In this document: in pieces, positions 38,270 to 51,907 of the stretch
How the letters are laid out: every line of letters begins with the position of its first letter
How positions within the stretch are numbered: position 1 is the first letter of the stretch
The notes under the pieces: generated by a model
What the model saw: only the letters and a program-made list of their open reading frames with translations
Told to the model about the DNA's origin: nothing
The model's database searches: none
Program-made: the position numbers and the translations under genes
From: Gammaproteobacteria bacterium
GTDB lineage: Bacteria > Pseudomonadota > Gammaproteobacteria > HK1
Direction of reading: 5' to 3'
DNA length: 64,000 nucleotides
NCBI GenBank assembly: GCA_021773645.1
Contig: JAJFJU010000015.1
Coordinates: forward strand, 62,001-126,000

Positions 38270-39049
38270 GTGACACGTCTGTTGTTGATTGATGGCCTGA
38301 ATTTTATCCGCCGGATCTATGCGGCGGTGCCGGCGGATTCTGATGAGGATAGGCATTTCCAGGGCTTTCTGGATTCCATCCGGGGCTCCCTGCGCCGGGC
38401 CTTGTCCGAGGCCGATCCTAGCCACGCAGTCTGTGTCATGGAGGGGGAGGAGCATCCGTGGCGGCGGGCTATTCATGCCGATTACAAGCGTGGCCGTTCA
38501 TCCATGCCGACGGCGCTACAGGCCGGGTTGCCGGAGTTGGTCCGGCTTTTTCGGGAGGAGGGCGTAGCTACGCTGGAGATTGCGGGTGAGGAGGCCATGG
38601 ATATTCTGGCAACACTGGCGGCCAAGCTGGCCAATAGCGGGCATCACGCATTAATCCTCAGTACCAATCGCCATCTTTGCCAATTGTTGAGACCGGGTAT
38701 AACGATCCGCGATCATTTTGGCCGTTGTGCCTTGGACGCCGCCTATGTGCACGAACACCTCGGTATTTGGCCGCCACAGTTGGGGACGTACTACGCGTTG
38801 GCCGGTGATACCGCGGCCCATATTCCCGGTATCAAAGGGATCGGGCGGAAATCTGCACTTGGGTTAATTGAAAGCTATGGCGATCTCGACGCCATTTTTG
38901 CCGCGGCCTCAGAGATTCCAGGAAGACCAGGAAAATTGCTGGCCGGTGGGCAAGAGATGGCGGATATATCCCTGGCTCTAGTGCGCCCGCGGGAACAGCT
39001 GGAGTTGGGGTTCAATCTCCGCGAGTTGCGTTTTTCTCCACCGTCTTGA
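38270..39049 (+). CDS. xni: Xni/ExoIX-like flap endonuclease-family protein with altered metal-site residues
   Basis: 259 residues with a GTG start after GGGGGGAGCGGAG. Family sequence runs throughout: [27 protein letters not shown], the helical arch region, [28 protein letters not shown]. It resembles E. coli Xni. The metal-ligand motif EADDxxAT reads EEAMDILAT (Met110 in place of Asp), and the STDK-like strand reads [10 protein letters not shown] (Asn133). Xni already lacks part of the second metal site; this copy has lost more. It may bind branched DNA without cutting. The 3' end overlaps the convergent slipin gene by 38 bases. Confidence 0.85.
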   Translation: MTRLLLIDGLNFIRRIYAAVPADSDEDRHFQGFLDSIRGSLRRALSEADPSHAVCVMEGEEHPWRRAIHADYKRGRSSMPTALQAGLPELVRLFREEGVATLEIAGEEAMDILATLAAKLANSGHHALILSTNRHLCQLLRPGITIRDHFGRCALDAAYVHEHLGIWPPQLGTYYALAGDTAAHIPGIKGIGRKSALGLIESYGDLDAIFAAASEIPGRPGKLLAGGQEMADISLALVRPREQLELGFNLRELRFSPPS

Positions 39050-39779
39050 GTAGGGGTGTAATCAGATCCATGGGCAGTGGAAAGACGATGGTGGAAGACT
39101 GATCCCCGGCGATTTGGGTCAGGGTTTGTAAATAGCGCAATTGGATCGCCTGGGGTTGCTGCGCAAGGGCCTCGGCTGCCAGCACCAGCTTTTCGGCCGC
39201 CTGCATTTCGCCCTCGGCATGAATTACCTTGGCACGTCGCTCCCGCTCTGCCTCCGCCTGCTTGGCAATGGCGCGGATCATGCTTTCATCCAGGTCCACG
39301 TGTTTAATTTCCACATTACTGACTTTAATGCCCCAGCCGTCCGTTTGGGCATCGAGGATACGTTGGATGTCGCTATTGAGACTTTCCCGTTCTGCCAACA
39401 TCTCATCCAGATCATGCTGGCCGAGTACTGAGCGCAGGGTGGTCTGGGCTAGTTGGCTGGTGGCAGCGTAGAAGTGTTCGACGTTGATAATCGCCTTTTG
39501 TGGGTCCATGACGCGGAAGTAGAGCACTGCATTGACCTTGACCGAGACATTGTCCTTGCTGATCACGTCCTGCGTTGGCACGTCATGGACGATGGTGCGC
39601 AGATCCACGCGTTCCATCTGCTGGATGATCGGCACCACGATGATGAGCCCTGGGCCTTTGACTTTCCAGAAGCGGCCGAGGGTGAAAATTACCCCGCGCT
39701 CGTATTCTCTCAGCACCCGAAGCATGGATAGCAACAGGGCCAGGACAATGGCGGCAATGATTAGGTAGATGGCGTTCAT
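39012..39779 (-). CDS. Slipin/stomatin-family SPFH membrane protein
   Basis: 255 residues. One N-terminal membrane helix ([19 protein letters not shown]), then the SPFH domain: [59 protein letters not shown] and [18 protein letters not shown] charged helix [24 protein letters not shown] leads to oligomerisation. It is co-encoded one base downstream of the NfeD-like protease, the usual pairing; the protease cleaves the slipin C-terminus in archaeal examples. Likely a membrane-microdomain scaffold. Confidence 0.93.
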   Translation of the reverse strand: MNAIYLIIAAIVLALLLSMLRVLREYERGVIFTLGRFWKVKGPGLIIVVPIIQQMERVDLRTIVHDVPTQDVISKDNVSVKVNAVLYFRVMDPQKAIINVEHFYAATSQLAQTTLRSVLGQHDLDEMLAERESLNSDIQRILDAQTDGWGIKVSNVEIKHVDLDESMIRAIAKQAEAERERRAKVIHAEGEMQAAEKLVLAAEALAQQPQAIQLRYLQTLTQIAGDQSSTIVFPLPMDLITPLLKTVEKNATRGD

Positions 39780-39780
39780 T

Positions 39781-41208
39781 TCAGCTCTCCCCAGTTGAAT
39801 GAAAAGTTGAATGCAAAGTTTCTGTTTGTTCTAGCGGCTCCACATGCAGGACCAGTCCATCCATGGCGGTGACGCGAACGGCTTGTTGGTCGGCTAGCGG
39901 CGCCGTTGTTTTGGCCTGCCAGAGCTCTCCGCGTACGTGAACGGAACCGTGGCTTTCGAAGGCACCATGACTTTCCCCGATGGCGCCCACCATCTCTTCG
40001 GCACCGCTGACCACCGGTCGCGTGCGTGCCTTTAGGGCTAAACCGACCACTAGCATAAAGAAGGCTGCGGTGGTCAGGGCGACACCGAAGATGAGGGGTA
40101 GGGAGATGCCGAAGCCCGGTACCGTAGTATCCATGAGGATGATGGAACCGGCTACGAAGGCGATAACACCGCCGATTCCGAGCGCCCCGAAGCTGGGTAT
40201 AAACATTTCACTCACCATAAAGATGATGCCCAGCAGCAGCGCCAGTCCGGCGTAGTTAACCGGCAGCACCTGGAAGGCATAAAGGGCGAGCAACAGGCAG
40301 ATGCCGCCGATGACTCCGGGAAGAACCACACCGGGATTGGCGAGTTCGAAGAACAGGCCATAGACCCCTAATAGCATGAGGATGTAGGCGACGTTTGGAT
40401 TGGTGATAACGGCGAGGAATTCGGTCCGCCAGTCGGCTTTGATTTCCAGTACAGACAGATCTTTGCTGGCAAGCGTCAAGATACCTGCGCTGGTGTTGAG
40501 CTCGCGGCCATCACTCTTTGCCAAGAGCTCTGTGATGTCTGTGGCAATGAAATCGATGACATTATTTTCCAATGCCTCGGCGGCTGATAAATTGGCGGCC
40601 TCGCGTACCGCCTGCTCCGCCCACTCGATATTGCGTCCGCGTAAACGGGCGAGTCCGCGGATATAGGCCACCGCATCGTTAACGACCTTGCGTTCCATGG
40701 CTCCCATGGGCTTGGTTGCCTCTACCTGTTTATCCTTATCTCCATTCTTGGCGGATTCCAGTTTTCCCGCTGGTTTGGGTAGTGTCGGTGGGGTGGGGAT
40801 GCCACCGATACGTACCGGCGTGGCGGAGCCGAGGTTGGTGGCGGGGGACATGGCGGCGATGTGGGCCGCATACATGATGTAGGTGCCGGCACTGGCCGCC
40901 CGTGCTCCATTGGGGGCGACATAGGCAGCGACCGGGATGGGAGAGGCCAGGATGTCACGAATGATTTCGCGCATGGAGGTATCGAGACCACCGGGGGTAT
41001 CGATGCGCAGGATGAGCAGTTTGGCATCGGCTGTGGCGGCACCCTGAATGCCACGCTTTAGATAGTCAGCAGTGGCCGGTCCAATAGCGCCTTTAACTTC
41101 AAGCAGATGGGCCTGGCCCACAGCATTGCCCGTCAAAGTATCGTTAGGCACTGCCCGTAGCGGAGCAGTGCCTAACAATATCAATAGCAGTAATAGCCAT
41201 CGCGCCAT
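39781..41208 (-). CDS. NfeD-family membrane serine protease (long form)
   Basis: About 475 residues from the ATG at 41208 (MARWLLLLL) with GGGAG upstream; the frame extends 31 codons further 5'. A signal peptide is followed by a ClpP-like domain: [24 protein letters not shown], then [24 protein letters not shown] with the catalytic Ser in RAASAG, and [20 protein letters not shown]. Four or more membrane helices (about 295-420) and a C-terminal OB-fold NfeD domain ([23 protein letters not shown]) complete the long form. It sits next to the slipin gene as expected. Confidence 0.93.
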   Translation of the reverse strand: MARWLLLLLILLGTAPLRAVPNDTLTGNAVGQAHLLEVKGAIGPATADYLKRGIQGAATADAKLLILRIDTPGGLDTSMREIIRDILASPIPVAAYVAPNGARAASAGTYIMYAAHIAAMSPATNLGSATPVRIGGIPTPPTLPKPAGKLESAKNGDKDKQVEATKPMGAMERKVVNDAVAYIRGLARLRGRNIEWAEQAVREAANLSAAEALENNVIDFIATDITELLAKSDGRELNTSAGILTLASKDLSVLEIKADWRTEFLAVITNPNVAYILMLLGVYGLFFELANPGVVLPGVIGGICLLLALYAFQVLPVNYAGLALLLGIIFMVSEMFIPSFGALGIGGVIAFVAGSIILMDTTVPGFGISLPLIFGVALTTAAFFMLVVGLALKARTRPVVSGAEEMVGAIGESHGAFESHGSVHVRGELWQAKTTAPLADQQAVRVTAMDGLVLHVEPLEQTETLHSTFHSTGES

Positions 41209-41260
41209 GTAACCACTCCCGTGGTTTCTCCTGCTACAAGCATAGCCTGCTCGGCTCAAT

Positions 41261-41326
41261 GTAGGGCGCACCATGTGCGCCGAAACATCGTTAGATCGCA
41301 AAGATGGCGGACATGGTCCGCCCTAC
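41261..41326. repeat. REP pair (BIME) with GTAG motifs
   Basis: GTAGGGCGCACCATGTGCGC starts at 41261, and its near-copy GTAGGGCGGACCATGTCCGC lies inverted, read from 41326 on the minus strand. Each arm is a palindrome preceded by GTAG, the tetranucleotide typical of REPs moved by RAYT transposases. The acnA stop codon falls inside the right arm. No RAYT gene is in the window. Confidence 0.75.
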
Positions 41327-43986
41327 GTGGCGGCTAGCTGCCTCAGTACGTAATGCAGGATGCCACCATGCTGGTAGTACTCCCATTCCTTGGGGGTGTC
41401 GATACGTACCTGAGCGGTGAACTGCTTCTCTGTGCCATCCTCGGCACGCGCACGTACAGTTAACTCGGTGGCACCATCGCCAAAGCCTTCCAGATCATAG
41501 GTTTCAGTGCCCGTAAGCCCCAGGGATTGAGCATTTTCACCATCTGCAAATTGCAGTGGTAGCACACCCATACCGACCAGGTTGGAGCGATGGATGCGCT
41601 CGTAGCTCTCGGCGATCACGGTCTTGACGCCCAACAGGCGGGTGCCCTTCGCCGCCCAGTCACGGGAGGAGCCACTGCCGTATTCCTTGCCCGCAAGAAT
41701 CAATAGCGGGGTATTTTCCTGCTGATAACGCATGGCGGCATCGTAGATGCTCATCTGTTCGCCCGAAGGCTGATGTAGGGTCCAGCAGCCCTCGGTGCCC
41801 GGAGCCAGCAAGTTGCGCAGGCGGATATTGGCAAAGGTACCGCGCATCATTACTTCGTGATTGCCACGGCGGGAGCCATAGGAGTTGAAATTCACCGGGT
41901 CCACGCCCTGGGCCACCAGATACTGACCGGCGGGGCTGTCGGCCTTGATGGCGCCGGCGGGGGAGATGTGGTCGGTAGTGATGCTGTCTCCAAGCAGGGC
42001 CAGCACACGGCAGCTGCCGATCTGCTCGATTTCTCCGGCCTTGGATGCCATACCCTGGAAGTAAGGGGGATTCTTAATATAGGTGGAGTTGTCATCCCAC
42101 TGGAAGCGACCACTGGAGCCCACCTCAATGCCGGCCCAGCGCTGATCGCCATCGAAGATATGTTCGTAGGTTTTGCGGAACATTTCCGAGGTGACGTGAC
42201 TCATGGCCTCGCCCACTTCCTGTTGTGTTGGCCACAGATCCTTCAGGAACACCTCACTGCCTTCCTCGGAGATGCCAATAGCGGCCTGCGCCAGGTCATG
42301 ACACATGGTGCCAGTGAGCGCGTAGGCCACCACCAGCGGGGGTGAGGCGAGGAAGTTCATTTTGATGTCAGCATGAATCCGGCCCTCGAAATTGCGGTTG
42401 CCGGAAAGCACTGACGAGACCACTAAGTCTCCCTCATGGATACCGTCGCCGACGGCCTTGGGTAGCGGGCCAGAGTTGCCAATGCAAGTGGTGCAGCCGT
42501 AGCCCACCACATTGAAGCCAAGCGCTGCGAGGTCTTCCAGCAGGCCTGCTTTACGCAGATATTCCGTCACCACCAACGAGCCGGGGGCGAGGCTGGTTTT
42601 CACCCAGGGCTTTACCTGCAGGCCAAGGCGACGGGCCTTGCGGGCTACTAGGCCAGCGGCCATCAGCACGGCGGGATTGGAGGTATTGGTGCAGGAGGTG
42701 ATGGCGGCCACCACGATGGCGCCGTCTTTTAATTCCTGCTCTGCACCATTCAGTGTGATGGCTACACTCGTTGATGGCGTGTCGCCACGCAGCTCTTTAA
42801 TAGTTTGCTGTACCTTGGTCGAACCGTCTTTCAGGCTAATGCGATCCTGTGGGCGACGCGGGCCAGAGATACTCGGCACGACATCAGCCAGATCCAGTTC
42901 CAGTACGTCGGTATATTCCGCCTCGCTGTCACCTGCCTCGCGGAACAGGCCCTGGGCACGGGCATAGTCCTCCACCAGTGCCACCTGTTCATCAGTACGG
43001 CCACTGAGACGCAGATAGCGCAGGCTTTCCTCATCCACCGGGAAGATGCCGCAGGTAGCGCCGTATTCGGGGGCCATATTGGCGATGGTGGCGCGATCCG
43101 CGAGGGTCAACTGATCGAGGCCTTCACCAAAGAACTCGACGAATTTCCCAACTACCCCCTTGGCACGCAGCATCTCAACAATAATGAGCACCAGATCGGT
43201 AGCCGTGGTGCCTTCGGGCAGTTTGCCCTTGAGGCGGAAACCCACTACTTGGGGAATCAGCATGGTCACCGGCTGACCGAGCATTGCGGCCTCTGCCTCG
43301 ATGCCACCGACACCCCAGCCCAGTACGCCGATGCCATTGATCATGGTGGTATGGGAATCGGTACCCACCACGGTATCCGGATAGGCCTGGGTCATGTCGC
43401 CACCATCGGCTGCGCCAAATACGACGCGGGCGAGATATTCCAGGTTCACCTGATGGACGATGCCGGTATCCGGCGGCACCACGCGAAAATTGGAAAAGGC
43501 ACCCTGGCCCCAGCGCAGGAAGCCGTAACGTTCCTGATTGCGTTCGAATTCGATCTCGGCGTTCTTCTCGGCGGCATCAGCACTACCGAAATTGTCTACC
43601 TGTACCGAGTGATCAATAACCAGCTCGGCGGGTGCCAGCGGATTAATGAGCGCCGGGTCACCGCCCAGCTCACCCATGGCATCGCGCATAGCGGCCAGAT
43701 CCACCACCGCCGGGACGCCAGTAAAGTCCTGCAAAATCACCCGTGCCGGGGTAAAGGCGATTTCCCGCGAGGGTTCCGCCTGCGCATCCCATCCTGCCAG
43801 CGCCTCTACATCCCCAGCACTTACCGCCACCCCATCCTCATGACGCAGGAGGTTTTCCAGCAGAATCTTCAGGGAGTAGGGGAGACGCCCCAAGTCGAAT
43901 CGGTCGGCAAGGCTATCGAGACGGAAAATTTCGTAGCTCTTATCACTGGATTTAAGCGTAGAGCTGGCGTTAAAGCTGTTGGACAT
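41323..43986 (-). CDS. acnA: Aconitate hydratase AcnA
   Basis: 887 residues, AcnA/IRP-type length. The three iron-sulfur Cys are in [10 protein letters not shown] and [11 protein letters not shown]. Other markers are [54 protein letters not shown] and [19 protein letters not shown]. It isomerises citrate to isocitrate. The gene stands alone, transcribed toward the slipin/NfeD pair, and its last codon and stop use bases of a REP element. Confidence 0.97.
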   Translation of the reverse strand: MSNSFNASSTLKSSDKSYEIFRLDSLADRFDLGRLPYSLKILLENLLRHEDGVAVSAGDVEALAGWDAQAEPSREIAFTPARVILQDFTGVPAVVDLAAMRDAMGELGGDPALINPLAPAELVIDHSVQVDNFGSADAAEKNAEIEFERNQERYGFLRWGQGAFSNFRVVPPDTGIVHQVNLEYLARVVFGAADGGDMTQAYPDTVVGTDSHTTMINGIGVLGWGVGGIEAEAAMLGQPVTMLIPQVVGFRLKGKLPEGTTATDLVLIIVEMLRAKGVVGKFVEFFGEGLDQLTLADRATIANMAPEYGATCGIFPVDEESLRYLRLSGRTDEQVALVEDYARAQGLFREAGDSEAEYTDVLELDLADVVPSISGPRRPQDRISLKDGSTKVQQTIKELRGDTPSTSVAITLNGAEQELKDGAIVVAAITSCTNTSNPAVLMAAGLVARKARRLGLQVKPWVKTSLAPGSLVVTEYLRKAGLLEDLAALGFNVVGYGCTTCIGNSGPLPKAVGDGIHEGDLVVSSVLSGNRNFEGRIHADIKMNFLASPPLVVAYALTGTMCHDLAQAAIGISEEGSEVFLKDLWPTQQEVGEAMSHVTSEMFRKTYEHIFDGDQRWAGIEVGSSGRFQWDDNSTYIKNPPYFQGMASKAGEIEQIGSCRVLALLGDSITTDHISPAGAIKADSPAGQYLVAQGVDPVNFNSYGSRRGNHEVMMRGTFANIRLRNLLAPGTEGCWTLHQPSGEQMSIYDAAMRYQQENTPLLILAGKEYGSGSSRDWAAKGTRLLGVKTVIAESYERIHRSNLVGMGVLPLQFADGENAQSLGLTGTETYDLEGFGDGATELTVRARAEDGTEKQFTAQVRIDTPKEWEYYQHGGILHYVLRQLAAT

Positions 43987-44256
43987 GGAGGGGTTCCCCG
44001 ATTAGGCAAAGATGTGCGTACGCTCGGGAATCCCGGGCGAGATAAAGGGCGGAATTATAACGGATTGGCGGGGGTGATTGGGGCTTCGGATATCAGACGA
44101 TATGCTGGTCGAGCAGTCCTGCCTAAGTTCTTCACTGAAGCTATCGAACCTTATAGATGCGCATGGACTGGAAGCGCTCGCCTGAGTGCGGGTTCAGGAT
44201 CAATCGAGTCTGCCCCCATTGATTGCATTGATTTGTGTGTGTATTTGTCAGCTCGC
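43987..44256. other. Intergenic region upstream of acnA
   Basis: 270 bases without a supported gene or repeat. It must hold the acnA promoter, but I see no confident -35/-10 pair. Confidence 0.35.
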
Positions 44257-44439
44257 CTACTTATCCCCTTTTTTTCGATAGAGCCAGGGAGAAGCAATTA
44301 GAAACGCACCAGAAAACAGCGCAGTAACCGAGTACAACCAATCCTGCATACCCATAACAGGATTCAGAGCAACTATAAGGCCGAGAAACATAATCCCTAT
44401 TCCAAGAATAGGAGCTAGAATTCGGAAATATGCATTCAT
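44257..44439 (-). CDS. Small two-helix membrane protein, function unknown
   Basis: 60 residues from the ATG at 44439 (MNAYFRIL); the frame opens 25 codons earlier. Two membrane helices are evident: IGIMFLGLIVALNP and VTALFSGAFLIASPWLYR, with a positive tail RKKGDK. Base composition is lower in GC than its neighbours. It lies between acnA and lpd on the same strand. I do not recognise a family. Confidence 0.5.
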   Translation of the reverse strand: MNAYFRILAPILGIGIMFLGLIVALNPVMGMQDWLYSVTALFSGAFLIASPWLYRKKGDK

Positions 44440-44589
44440 ATGTGGCCCGCTACTCAAACATACAGGACGTTCTACAATGCGATTGAGCGCCAGTTTAAAA
44501 CCCGAGAGCCCCAAAACCTACTACCGCCATTCCAGCATTAAAACGCGCGAACTAAAAATTAAGGGGACACAATACTCAATTCCTCCTCC

Positions 44590-46008
<1,419 letters not shown>

Positions 46009-46049
46009 TTACCACCTAATTTGGCATGGCCGGTTGCTGAAAAAACTGG

Positions 46050-46081
46050 ATTCCGGGTTAGCAAAAAACGCTCCCCGGAAT
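46050..46081. repeat. Inverted repeat between sucB and lpd
   Basis: ATTCCGGG (46050-46057) and CCCGGAAT (46074-46081) flank a 16-base loop. The sequence around it (TGGATTCCGGG ... CCCGGAATGACGGG) resembles dispersed GGAATGAC-type intergenic repeats of proteobacteria. Confidence 0.5.
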
Positions 46082-46172
46082 GACGGGATTCTCTTTAACC
46101 TGGCCTTAAGGTTCCACGCCGAATGCAGTGAAAGTTAACGGGACAGCGGTCACCCGATTCGGTAAAGCAGGC

Positions 46173-47396
46173 TTAGACTTCCAACAACATCCGGCCCGGA
46201 TCTTCCAGCGCGTCTTTGATGGCCACCAGAAACTGCACGGCCTCTCGCCCGTCGACGATGCGGTGATCGTAGGACAGCGCCAGATACATCATCGGGCGGA
46301 TGACGATTTCGCCGTCTTCCACAACTGGCCGTTGCTCGATCTTGTGCATGCCGAGGATGCCGCTCTGGGGCGGGTTGAGGATCGGGGTGGAGAGCAGGGA
46401 GCCGAAGATGCCACCGTTGGAAATGGTGAAGGTGCCGCCGGTCATGTCTTCGATGCTCAAGGTGCCATCTTTGGCCTTGGCCCCGAAGGCAGCGATGTTG
46501 CCCTCAATCTGGGCGAAGGAGAGCTTATCGGCATCGCGTAGTACCGGTACCACGAGACCGCGCGGGGAGCCCACGGCGACACCGATATCGCAGTAGTCGT
46601 GGTAGACCGTATCGGAGCCATCTATATAGGCGTTGATCTCGGGGAATTTGGCTAGCGCCAGGGTGGCGGCTCGGATGAAGAAGGACATGAAGCCGAGGCG
46701 GGCGCCGTGGGTTTTTTCAAACTGGTCACGGTGGCGCGCACGCAGCTCCATCACTGGCTGCATGTTGATTTCGTTAAAGGTGGTGAGTATCGCGGCGTTT
46801 TGCTGGGCGCTTAGCAGGCGCTCGGCAATGCGAGAGCGCAGGCGGGTCATTGGCACTCGGCGTTCCTGGCGTTCGCCGGCGACAGTGGGTGCTATCACGA
46901 CAGGAGCCGGGGCGGGGGATGTTGGCGCTGCAGTTGGTGCCGGGGCTACTTTGGCCACTGCCTGTAGGTCCATATGGGCTAGTACATCGCCTTTGGTAAG
47001 GCGTCCGTCTTTGCCGGTGCCGCTGATGGCTGCTGGGTCGAGTCCGTGTTCATCCACTAGCTTGCGTACTGCTGGGCTTAGCTTGATGGCGGGTTCGGCA
47101 CTGGCGGTAGGTGTTTCCGCCACAGCTTCTGCAACAGGCGTCGGGCTTGTCGCAGCACCCTCGGTATCAAGATGGGCGAGGGCCTCTTCGCTCAGGGCGA
47201 TATCGCCGTTTTGCTTGAGCAACTCCGTGAGCACCCCCGACTCCGGTGCCGGCACTTCCAGCACCACCTTGTCGGTCTCCAGCTCAATGAGAATTTCACC
47301 CTGGGTGACGGCGTCGCCGGCTTGCTTCTTCCATTCGATCAGGGTGGCGTCGGGAACGGATTCCGATAGTGCGGGTACCTTTACGTCGATGATCAC
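46173..47396 (-). CDS. sucB: Dihydrolipoyllysine-residue succinyltransferase (E2 of 2-oxoglutarate dehydrogenase)
   Basis: 407 residues with a GTG start after AAAGGAAA. The lipoyl domain (1-78) has the modified Lys in [16 protein letters not shown]. An Ala/Pro/Thr/Val-rich linker and the E3-binding domain (about 105-140, [27 protein letters not shown]) follow. The catalytic core ends with [19 protein letters not shown], holding the His and Asp. It transfers succinyl groups to CoA. Confidence 0.97.
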   Translation of the reverse strand: MIIDVKVPALSESVPDATLIEWKKQAGDAVTQGEILIELETDKVVLEVPAPESGVLTELLKQNGDIALSEEALAHLDTEGAATSPTPVAEAVAETPTASAEPAIKLSPAVRKLVDEHGLDPAAISGTGKDGRLTKGDVLAHMDLQAVAKVAPAPTAAPTSPAPAPVVIAPTVAGERQERRVPMTRLRSRIAERLLSAQQNAAILTTFNEINMQPVMELRARHRDQFEKTHGARLGFMSFFIRAATLALAKFPEINAYIDGSDTVYHDYCDIGVAVGSPRGLVVPVLRDADKLSFAQIEGNIAAFGAKAKDGTLSIEDMTGGTFTISNGGIFGSLLSTPILNPPQSGILGMHKIEQRPVVEDGEIVIRPMMYLALSYDHRIVDGREAVQFLVAIKDALEDPGRMLLEV

Positions 47397-47472
47397 GGAG
47401 TGCTTTTCCTTTTTGATTCGGAGTACACGGGGATGCGAATGATCGCATCCATTAATGTCAGTGGCAGGCGTT

Positions 47473-50262
47473 TCAAGCCCGTTTCTTGGTTATGGAGGTG
47501 ACGGTGGCAAGGCCAAGCGCTTCATCCACCAGGGCCTTTTGCTGCGCTAGATGGACGCTGAGCGTACCGGTTGCCGGAGACGCGGAGTAGGCACGTCCCA
47601 CATAGCGCAGGGTGTGCTTGCGATCGATGCAGCCTGCCAGATGTCGGCTTGAGAGCATATGAAACCAGGCACCCTGATTGCGTGGCTCTTCCTGTGCCCA
47701 GATGATCTCCTTGGCCTTGGGATAACGGGCAAGCAGGGCATTGATCTTATCGGTTGGGAAGGGGTACAGCTGCTCAACGCGCGCAATGGCAATGTGGTTA
47801 AGTTCGTGCTCCCGGCGTGCCTCCAGCAGATCGTAATAGACCTTGCCGGCACACAGCACCAGACGGGTGATGCCTGCGGGCTTGAGTGGATCCACTTCAT
47901 CGATAACTAACTGAAAACTACCTTTGGTCAATTCCTCCTGGGTGGAGGTCGCGAGGCGGTGGCGAAGCAGACTCTTCGGCGACATGACGATCAGCGGATG
48001 GCGTAATGGGCGGATCATCTGGCGGCGCAGCAGGTGGAATATCTGGGCCGGTGAACTGGGCATACAGACCTGGATATTGTCCTCGGCACAGAGCTGGAGA
48101 TAGCGCTCCAGACGGGCGGAGGAATGCTCTGGCCCCTGACCCTCGAAACCGTGGGGTAACAACATGGTCAGCCCGCAGAAACGTCCCCATTTGGCCTCGG
48201 ATGAGCTGAGGAATTGATCGATAACCACCTGGGCATTGTTGGCGAAATCACCGAACTGCGCCTCCCAGATCACCAGGCTTTCCGGCTCGGAGGAGCTGTA
48301 GCCAAATTCAAAGCCGAGCACCGCCTCTTCGGAGAGCAGGGAGTTGATGACCTGGAATTCGGGCTGGCGAGGGAATAAATGCTGCAGTGGTTCGTGGGTG
48401 CGGCCGGTTTTTTGGTCATAGAGCACCACGTGGCGATGAGAAAAAGTACCACGCCCGCTGTCCTGTCCCGATAGCCGGATGGGATACCCCTCCTCCAGCA
48501 ATGCGGCATAGGCAAGGTTTTCGGCGAAGCCCCAGTCCATCGGGCGTTTGCCTTGCGCCATGTCACGGCGGTTACGGATAAGTCGATTGACCACGCGGTG
48601 GAGTTCAAATTCCTCCGGGTAATCTGTGAGTTTCTGACCCAGCTCCGCAAAACGCTTGGCGGAAATTGTGGTGTCGCCCGCATCGGTCCATTGGGCACCT
48701 ATATAGGGGGCCCAGTTGACCAGCAACTCCGGATCGGGGTTGGCCATTAATGGGCGGGAGACCACCTGTTCGGCATCCAGGGCCGCTATGTATTCGTCGC
48801 AGTAGCGGTCGGCTTCGCCATCGGACAGCACATCAGCTTCTTCCAAGTGATCCGCGTAGAGTTTACGGACGGTGGTGATCTCACGGATGCGCTGATACAT
48901 CAGTGGCTGGGTTACCAACGGCTCGTCGGCCTCGTTATGGCCATGACGACGGAAGCACACGAGATCGATGACCACATCCCGGTTGAAGCGCATGCGGTAA
49001 TCTGCTGCCAGCCGGGTAACAAACAGAACAGCCTCGGGGTCATTGCCGTTGACGTGGAAGATGGGCGCCTGCACCAGCTTGGCGATGTCGGTGCAATAGA
49101 GGGTGGAGCGAGAATCCAGCGGATCGCTGGAGGTAAAGCCGATTTGATTGTTGATGACGATATGGATGGTACCGCCGGTGCTGTAGCCCCGGGTTTCGGC
49201 AAGATTCAGGGTTTCGGTAACCACTCCTTGGCCGGCAAAGGCGGCATCGCCGTGGATCTGGACGGGCAATACCTGATTGCGACGCAGATCTTTACGTCGT
49301 TCCTGACGCGCACGTACTGAACCTTCGATCACCGGGTTAATGATTTCGAGGTGCGAGGGGTTGAAGGACAGCACGATATGGGTGGCGCCCCCAGGGGTTT
49401 CCACGTTGGAGGAAAAGCCCATGTGGTACTTGACGTCGCCGGAGCCGTTCTGGTCCGCCTTGACCTTGCCCTCGAATTCTCCGAACAGCAGCTCGGGGCT
49501 CTTGCCAAAGATGTTAACCAGGACATTCAGGCGGCCACGGTGGGCCATACCGATAATCACCTCGCGAACCCCTTGCTCGCCCGAGATCTGAATCAGCTCG
49601 TCCAGCATGGGGATCAGGCTTTCACCACCTTCCAGCGAAAAGCGCTTCTGACCCACGTATTTACGATGCAGGTATTCCTCTAGCTTCACTCCGGCGGTGA
49701 GCTGACGCAGGATGTCTTTTTTCTTGTCGGTCGAGAAGTCGGGGCGGGCGTGACAGGATTCCAGCCGGTCCTGAATCCAGACCTTTTGCCGGCTGGAACT
49801 AATGTACATGTACTCGGCACCGATGGAGCCACAATAGGTGTCACGCAGATTGGCAAGAATCTCCCGAAGGGTGCCCTTGTGAATGCCTTCCACCATGCCG
49901 GTGTAGTAGGTGTGATCCAGATCGGTTTCAGTCAGACCGTGGTACGCCGGGTCCAGATCCCGGGCCAGCGCACGTTCGTAAATCTTGAGGGGATCGATGT
50001 CGGCAAGACGATGCCCACGGAAGCGGTAGGCGGCAATTAGCTGGGTGACCGCGATCTGCTTTTGCGCCAGCACCGCTTCGTTGCGACTAGGAGGCGTGAT
50101 GGCGGAAGTGGCGGCAACGGAAGTGGTGGCTGTCGAGCTCACCGATTCCAGGCCATCAAAGTACTGCCGCCAGTTCGCTGGAACGCCCTGTGGGTCCTCC
50201 AGATAGCGCTGGTACAAGTCTTCCAAAAACTCCGTATTACCGGTAAAAAGTAGCGAATCCAT
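47473..50262 (-). CDS. sucA: 2-oxoglutarate dehydrogenase E1
   Basis: 929 residues, the normal size. The N-terminal E2-binding peptide is [17 protein letters not shown]. Thiamine-diphosphate sequence includes [36 protein letters not shown] and [10 protein letters not shown]; the pyrimidine-domain part includes [14 protein letters not shown] and [21 protein letters not shown]. It decarboxylates 2-oxoglutarate. A complete TCA cycle, rather than the incomplete one of many obligate autotrophs, is implied. Confidence 0.97.
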   Translation of the reverse strand: MDSLLFTGNTEFLEDLYQRYLEDPQGVPANWRQYFDGLESVSSTATTSVAATSAITPPSRNEAVLAQKQIAVTQLIAAYRFRGHRLADIDPLKIYERALARDLDPAYHGLTETDLDHTYYTGMVEGIHKGTLREILANLRDTYCGSIGAEYMYISSSRQKVWIQDRLESCHARPDFSTDKKKDILRQLTAGVKLEEYLHRKYVGQKRFSLEGGESLIPMLDELIQISGEQGVREVIIGMAHRGRLNVLVNIFGKSPELLFGEFEGKVKADQNGSGDVKYHMGFSSNVETPGGATHIVLSFNPSHLEIINPVIEGSVRARQERRKDLRRNQVLPVQIHGDAAFAGQGVVTETLNLAETRGYSTGGTIHIVINNQIGFTSSDPLDSRSTLYCTDIAKLVQAPIFHVNGNDPEAVLFVTRLAADYRMRFNRDVVIDLVCFRRHGHNEADEPLVTQPLMYQRIREITTVRKLYADHLEEADVLSDGEADRYCDEYIAALDAEQVVSRPLMANPDPELLVNWAPYIGAQWTDAGDTTISAKRFAELGQKLTDYPEEFELHRVVNRLIRNRRDMAQGKRPMDWGFAENLAYAALLEEGYPIRLSGQDSGRGTFSHRHVVLYDQKTGRTHEPLQHLFPRQPEFQVINSLLSEEAVLGFEFGYSSSEPESLVIWEAQFGDFANNAQVVIDQFLSSSEAKWGRFCGLTMLLPHGFEGQGPEHSSARLERYLQLCAEDNIQVCMPSSPAQIFHLLRRQMIRPLRHPLIVMSPKSLLRHRLATSTQEELTKGSFQLVIDEVDPLKPAGITRLVLCAGKVYYDLLEARREHELNHIAIARVEQLYPFPTDKINALLARYPKAKEIIWAQEEPRNQGAWFHMLSSRHLAGCIDRKHTLRYVGRAYSASPATGTLSVHLAQQKALVDEALGLATVTSITKKRA

Positions 50263-50605
50263 GAGTGGTGAGCGCCGGGTCCGAAGTCCTGGCCTATCCT
50301 CCTAGTGGGTCCCGCCGCTGCCGGCAGGGTTTAATTAAGCTGCTAAGTATTTGCTTTAGCAGACAAAACGCTAAGTTTAGAAGATGAAACTTGAGGCGGT
50401 GTATAATGCGCCGCAGTTGGACCATGAAGATAAGAAATTGCCGCTGATATGGCAATATCCCTGTGCACTCTACTCATCATTAAATATCGGCGCGCCTGCG
50501 ACCGGAGTGATGCGGGTGTCAGATACCTGTCCAGCCAATGAATTTTTATGCTTGATGCCCGCCAGATTCAGGGCGGATCGATGAATCATTTCTGAGGAAT
50601 CCTGA
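50263..50605. promoter_or_regulatory. Divergent control region of sucA and gltA
   Basis: 343 non-coding bases. A perfect TATAAT is at 50402-50407 on the plus strand, a likely -10 for gltA, though its -35 is weak. A dyad TGCTAA-N9-TTAGCA lies at 50341-50361, well placed as an operator for both genes. Another palindrome, CTGCCGGCAG, lies near 50318-50327. Confidence 0.5.
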
Positions 50606-51907
50606 ATGCCTAAGAAGGACACGGTTACTATTACCGATAACGCAACCGGCAAGACGATGGAATGTCCGGTTTTGCACGGGGTCCATGGCGTACCGGTTGT
50701 TGATATCCAGGGGCTGTACAAGAATCTCGGATATTTCACCCATGACCCGGGTTTCACTACCACTTCTTCTTGCGAGAGCCGCATTACCTACATTGATGGT
50801 GATGAGGGTGTGCTGCTCTATCGTGGTTATCCCATAGAGCAACTGGCTGAAAAAAGTAGCTATTTGGAGGTGTGCTATCTGCTGCTTTACGGAGAATTGC
50901 CGACGCCAACCCAGTGGCAAGACTTTGAGGCTCGGATCCGCAAGCACACCATGGTGCATGAAGATGGTCGTCACTTCCTGCGCGGCTATCGGCGTGGCGC
51001 CCATCCCATGGGTATGTTGGTTGGTCTGACTGGTGCTATGTCGACTTTCTATCACGCGACTTTGGATGTCGGTAATCCGGAGCATCGCAATCGCTCGGCG
51101 ATGCGCGTAATCGCCAAGATGCCTACCCTGGCAGCCTTTATCTATAAGCATGGCGTGGGTCAGCCTTACGTTTATCCTAATAACAAGCTGAGTTTCGTAG
51201 AGAATTTCCTCAACATGATGTTCAGTGTTCCGGCGGAGGAATATGTGCCAGATCCAGTGGCGGTAAAAGCACTGGAATTGATGCTTATTCTGCATGCCGA
51301 TCATGAGCAGAATGCCAGCACCTCTACAGTGCGTCTGGCGGGCAGTTCTGGTGCCAACCCTTATGCCTGTATCGCTGGTGGTGTAGCCACCCTCTGGGGC
51401 CCGGCTCACGGCGGCGCTAATGAGGCAGTAATCAAGATGCTCCACGCCATCGGTGATGCTAAGGAGATTCCGAAATATATCGCCCGGGCCAAGGATAAAA
51501 ACGATTCTTTCCGACTCATGGGCTTTGGGCATCGTGTCTACAAGAATTTTGATCCGCGTGCCAAGCTCATCCGTAAGGCATGCTACGAGCTGTTGGACAA
51601 ACTCGATGCCAGTGAGCAACCGATATTTGAGATTGCCCTCCAACTCGAAAAGATTGCACTGGAGGATGAGTATTTCATTTCTCGCAAGCTCTATCCCAAC
51701 GTGGATTTCTACTCCGGCATTATCCTTAGCGCGCTCAATATTCCGCTCAGCATGTTTACTGTGATGTTTGCCATGGGGCGTAGCGTTGGCTGGATTAGCC
51801 AGTGGATGGAGATGATGGGTGAACCTAATCAGCGTATAGGTCGTCCTCGCCAGATCTACAGCGGTGCCGCAAAGCGGGACTATATCGCCATCAAAGAACG
51901 CGACTAA
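50606..51907 (+). CDS. gltA: Citrate synthase
   Basis: 433 residues, type II (hexameric, NADH-sensitive class) by length and sequence. Catalytic residues are in [24 protein letters not shown] and [16 protein letters not shown], plus [13 protein letters not shown]. It makes citrate from oxaloacetate and acetyl-CoA. GAGGA precedes the ATG. It is followed 24 bases later by mdh. Confidence 0.97.
   Translation: MPKKDTVTITDNATGKTMECPVLHGVHGVPVVDIQGLYKNLGYFTHDPGFTTTSSCESRITYIDGDEGVLLYRGYPIEQLAEKSSYLEVCYLLLYGELPTPTQWQDFEARIRKHTMVHEDGRHFLRGYRRGAHPMGMLVGLTGAMSTFYHATLDVGNPEHRNRSAMRVIAKMPTLAAFIYKHGVGQPYVYPNNKLSFVENFLNMMFSVPAEEYVPDPVAVKALELMLILHADHEQNASTSTVRLAGSSGANPYACIAGGVATLWGPAHGGANEAVIKMLHAIGDAKEIPKYIARAKDKNDSFRLMGFGHRVYKNFDPRAKLIRKACYELLDKLDASEQPIFEIALQLEKIALEDEYFISRKLYPNVDFYSGIILSALNIPLSMFTVMFAMGRSVGWISQWMEMMGEPNQRIGRPRQIYSGAAKRDYIAIKERD

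Noticed and set aside
42805-44301. 498-codon frame on the plus strand opposite acnA
   Set aside because: It is antisense to aconitase, with a His/Gly-rich product and no ribosome site. It is a frame shadow.
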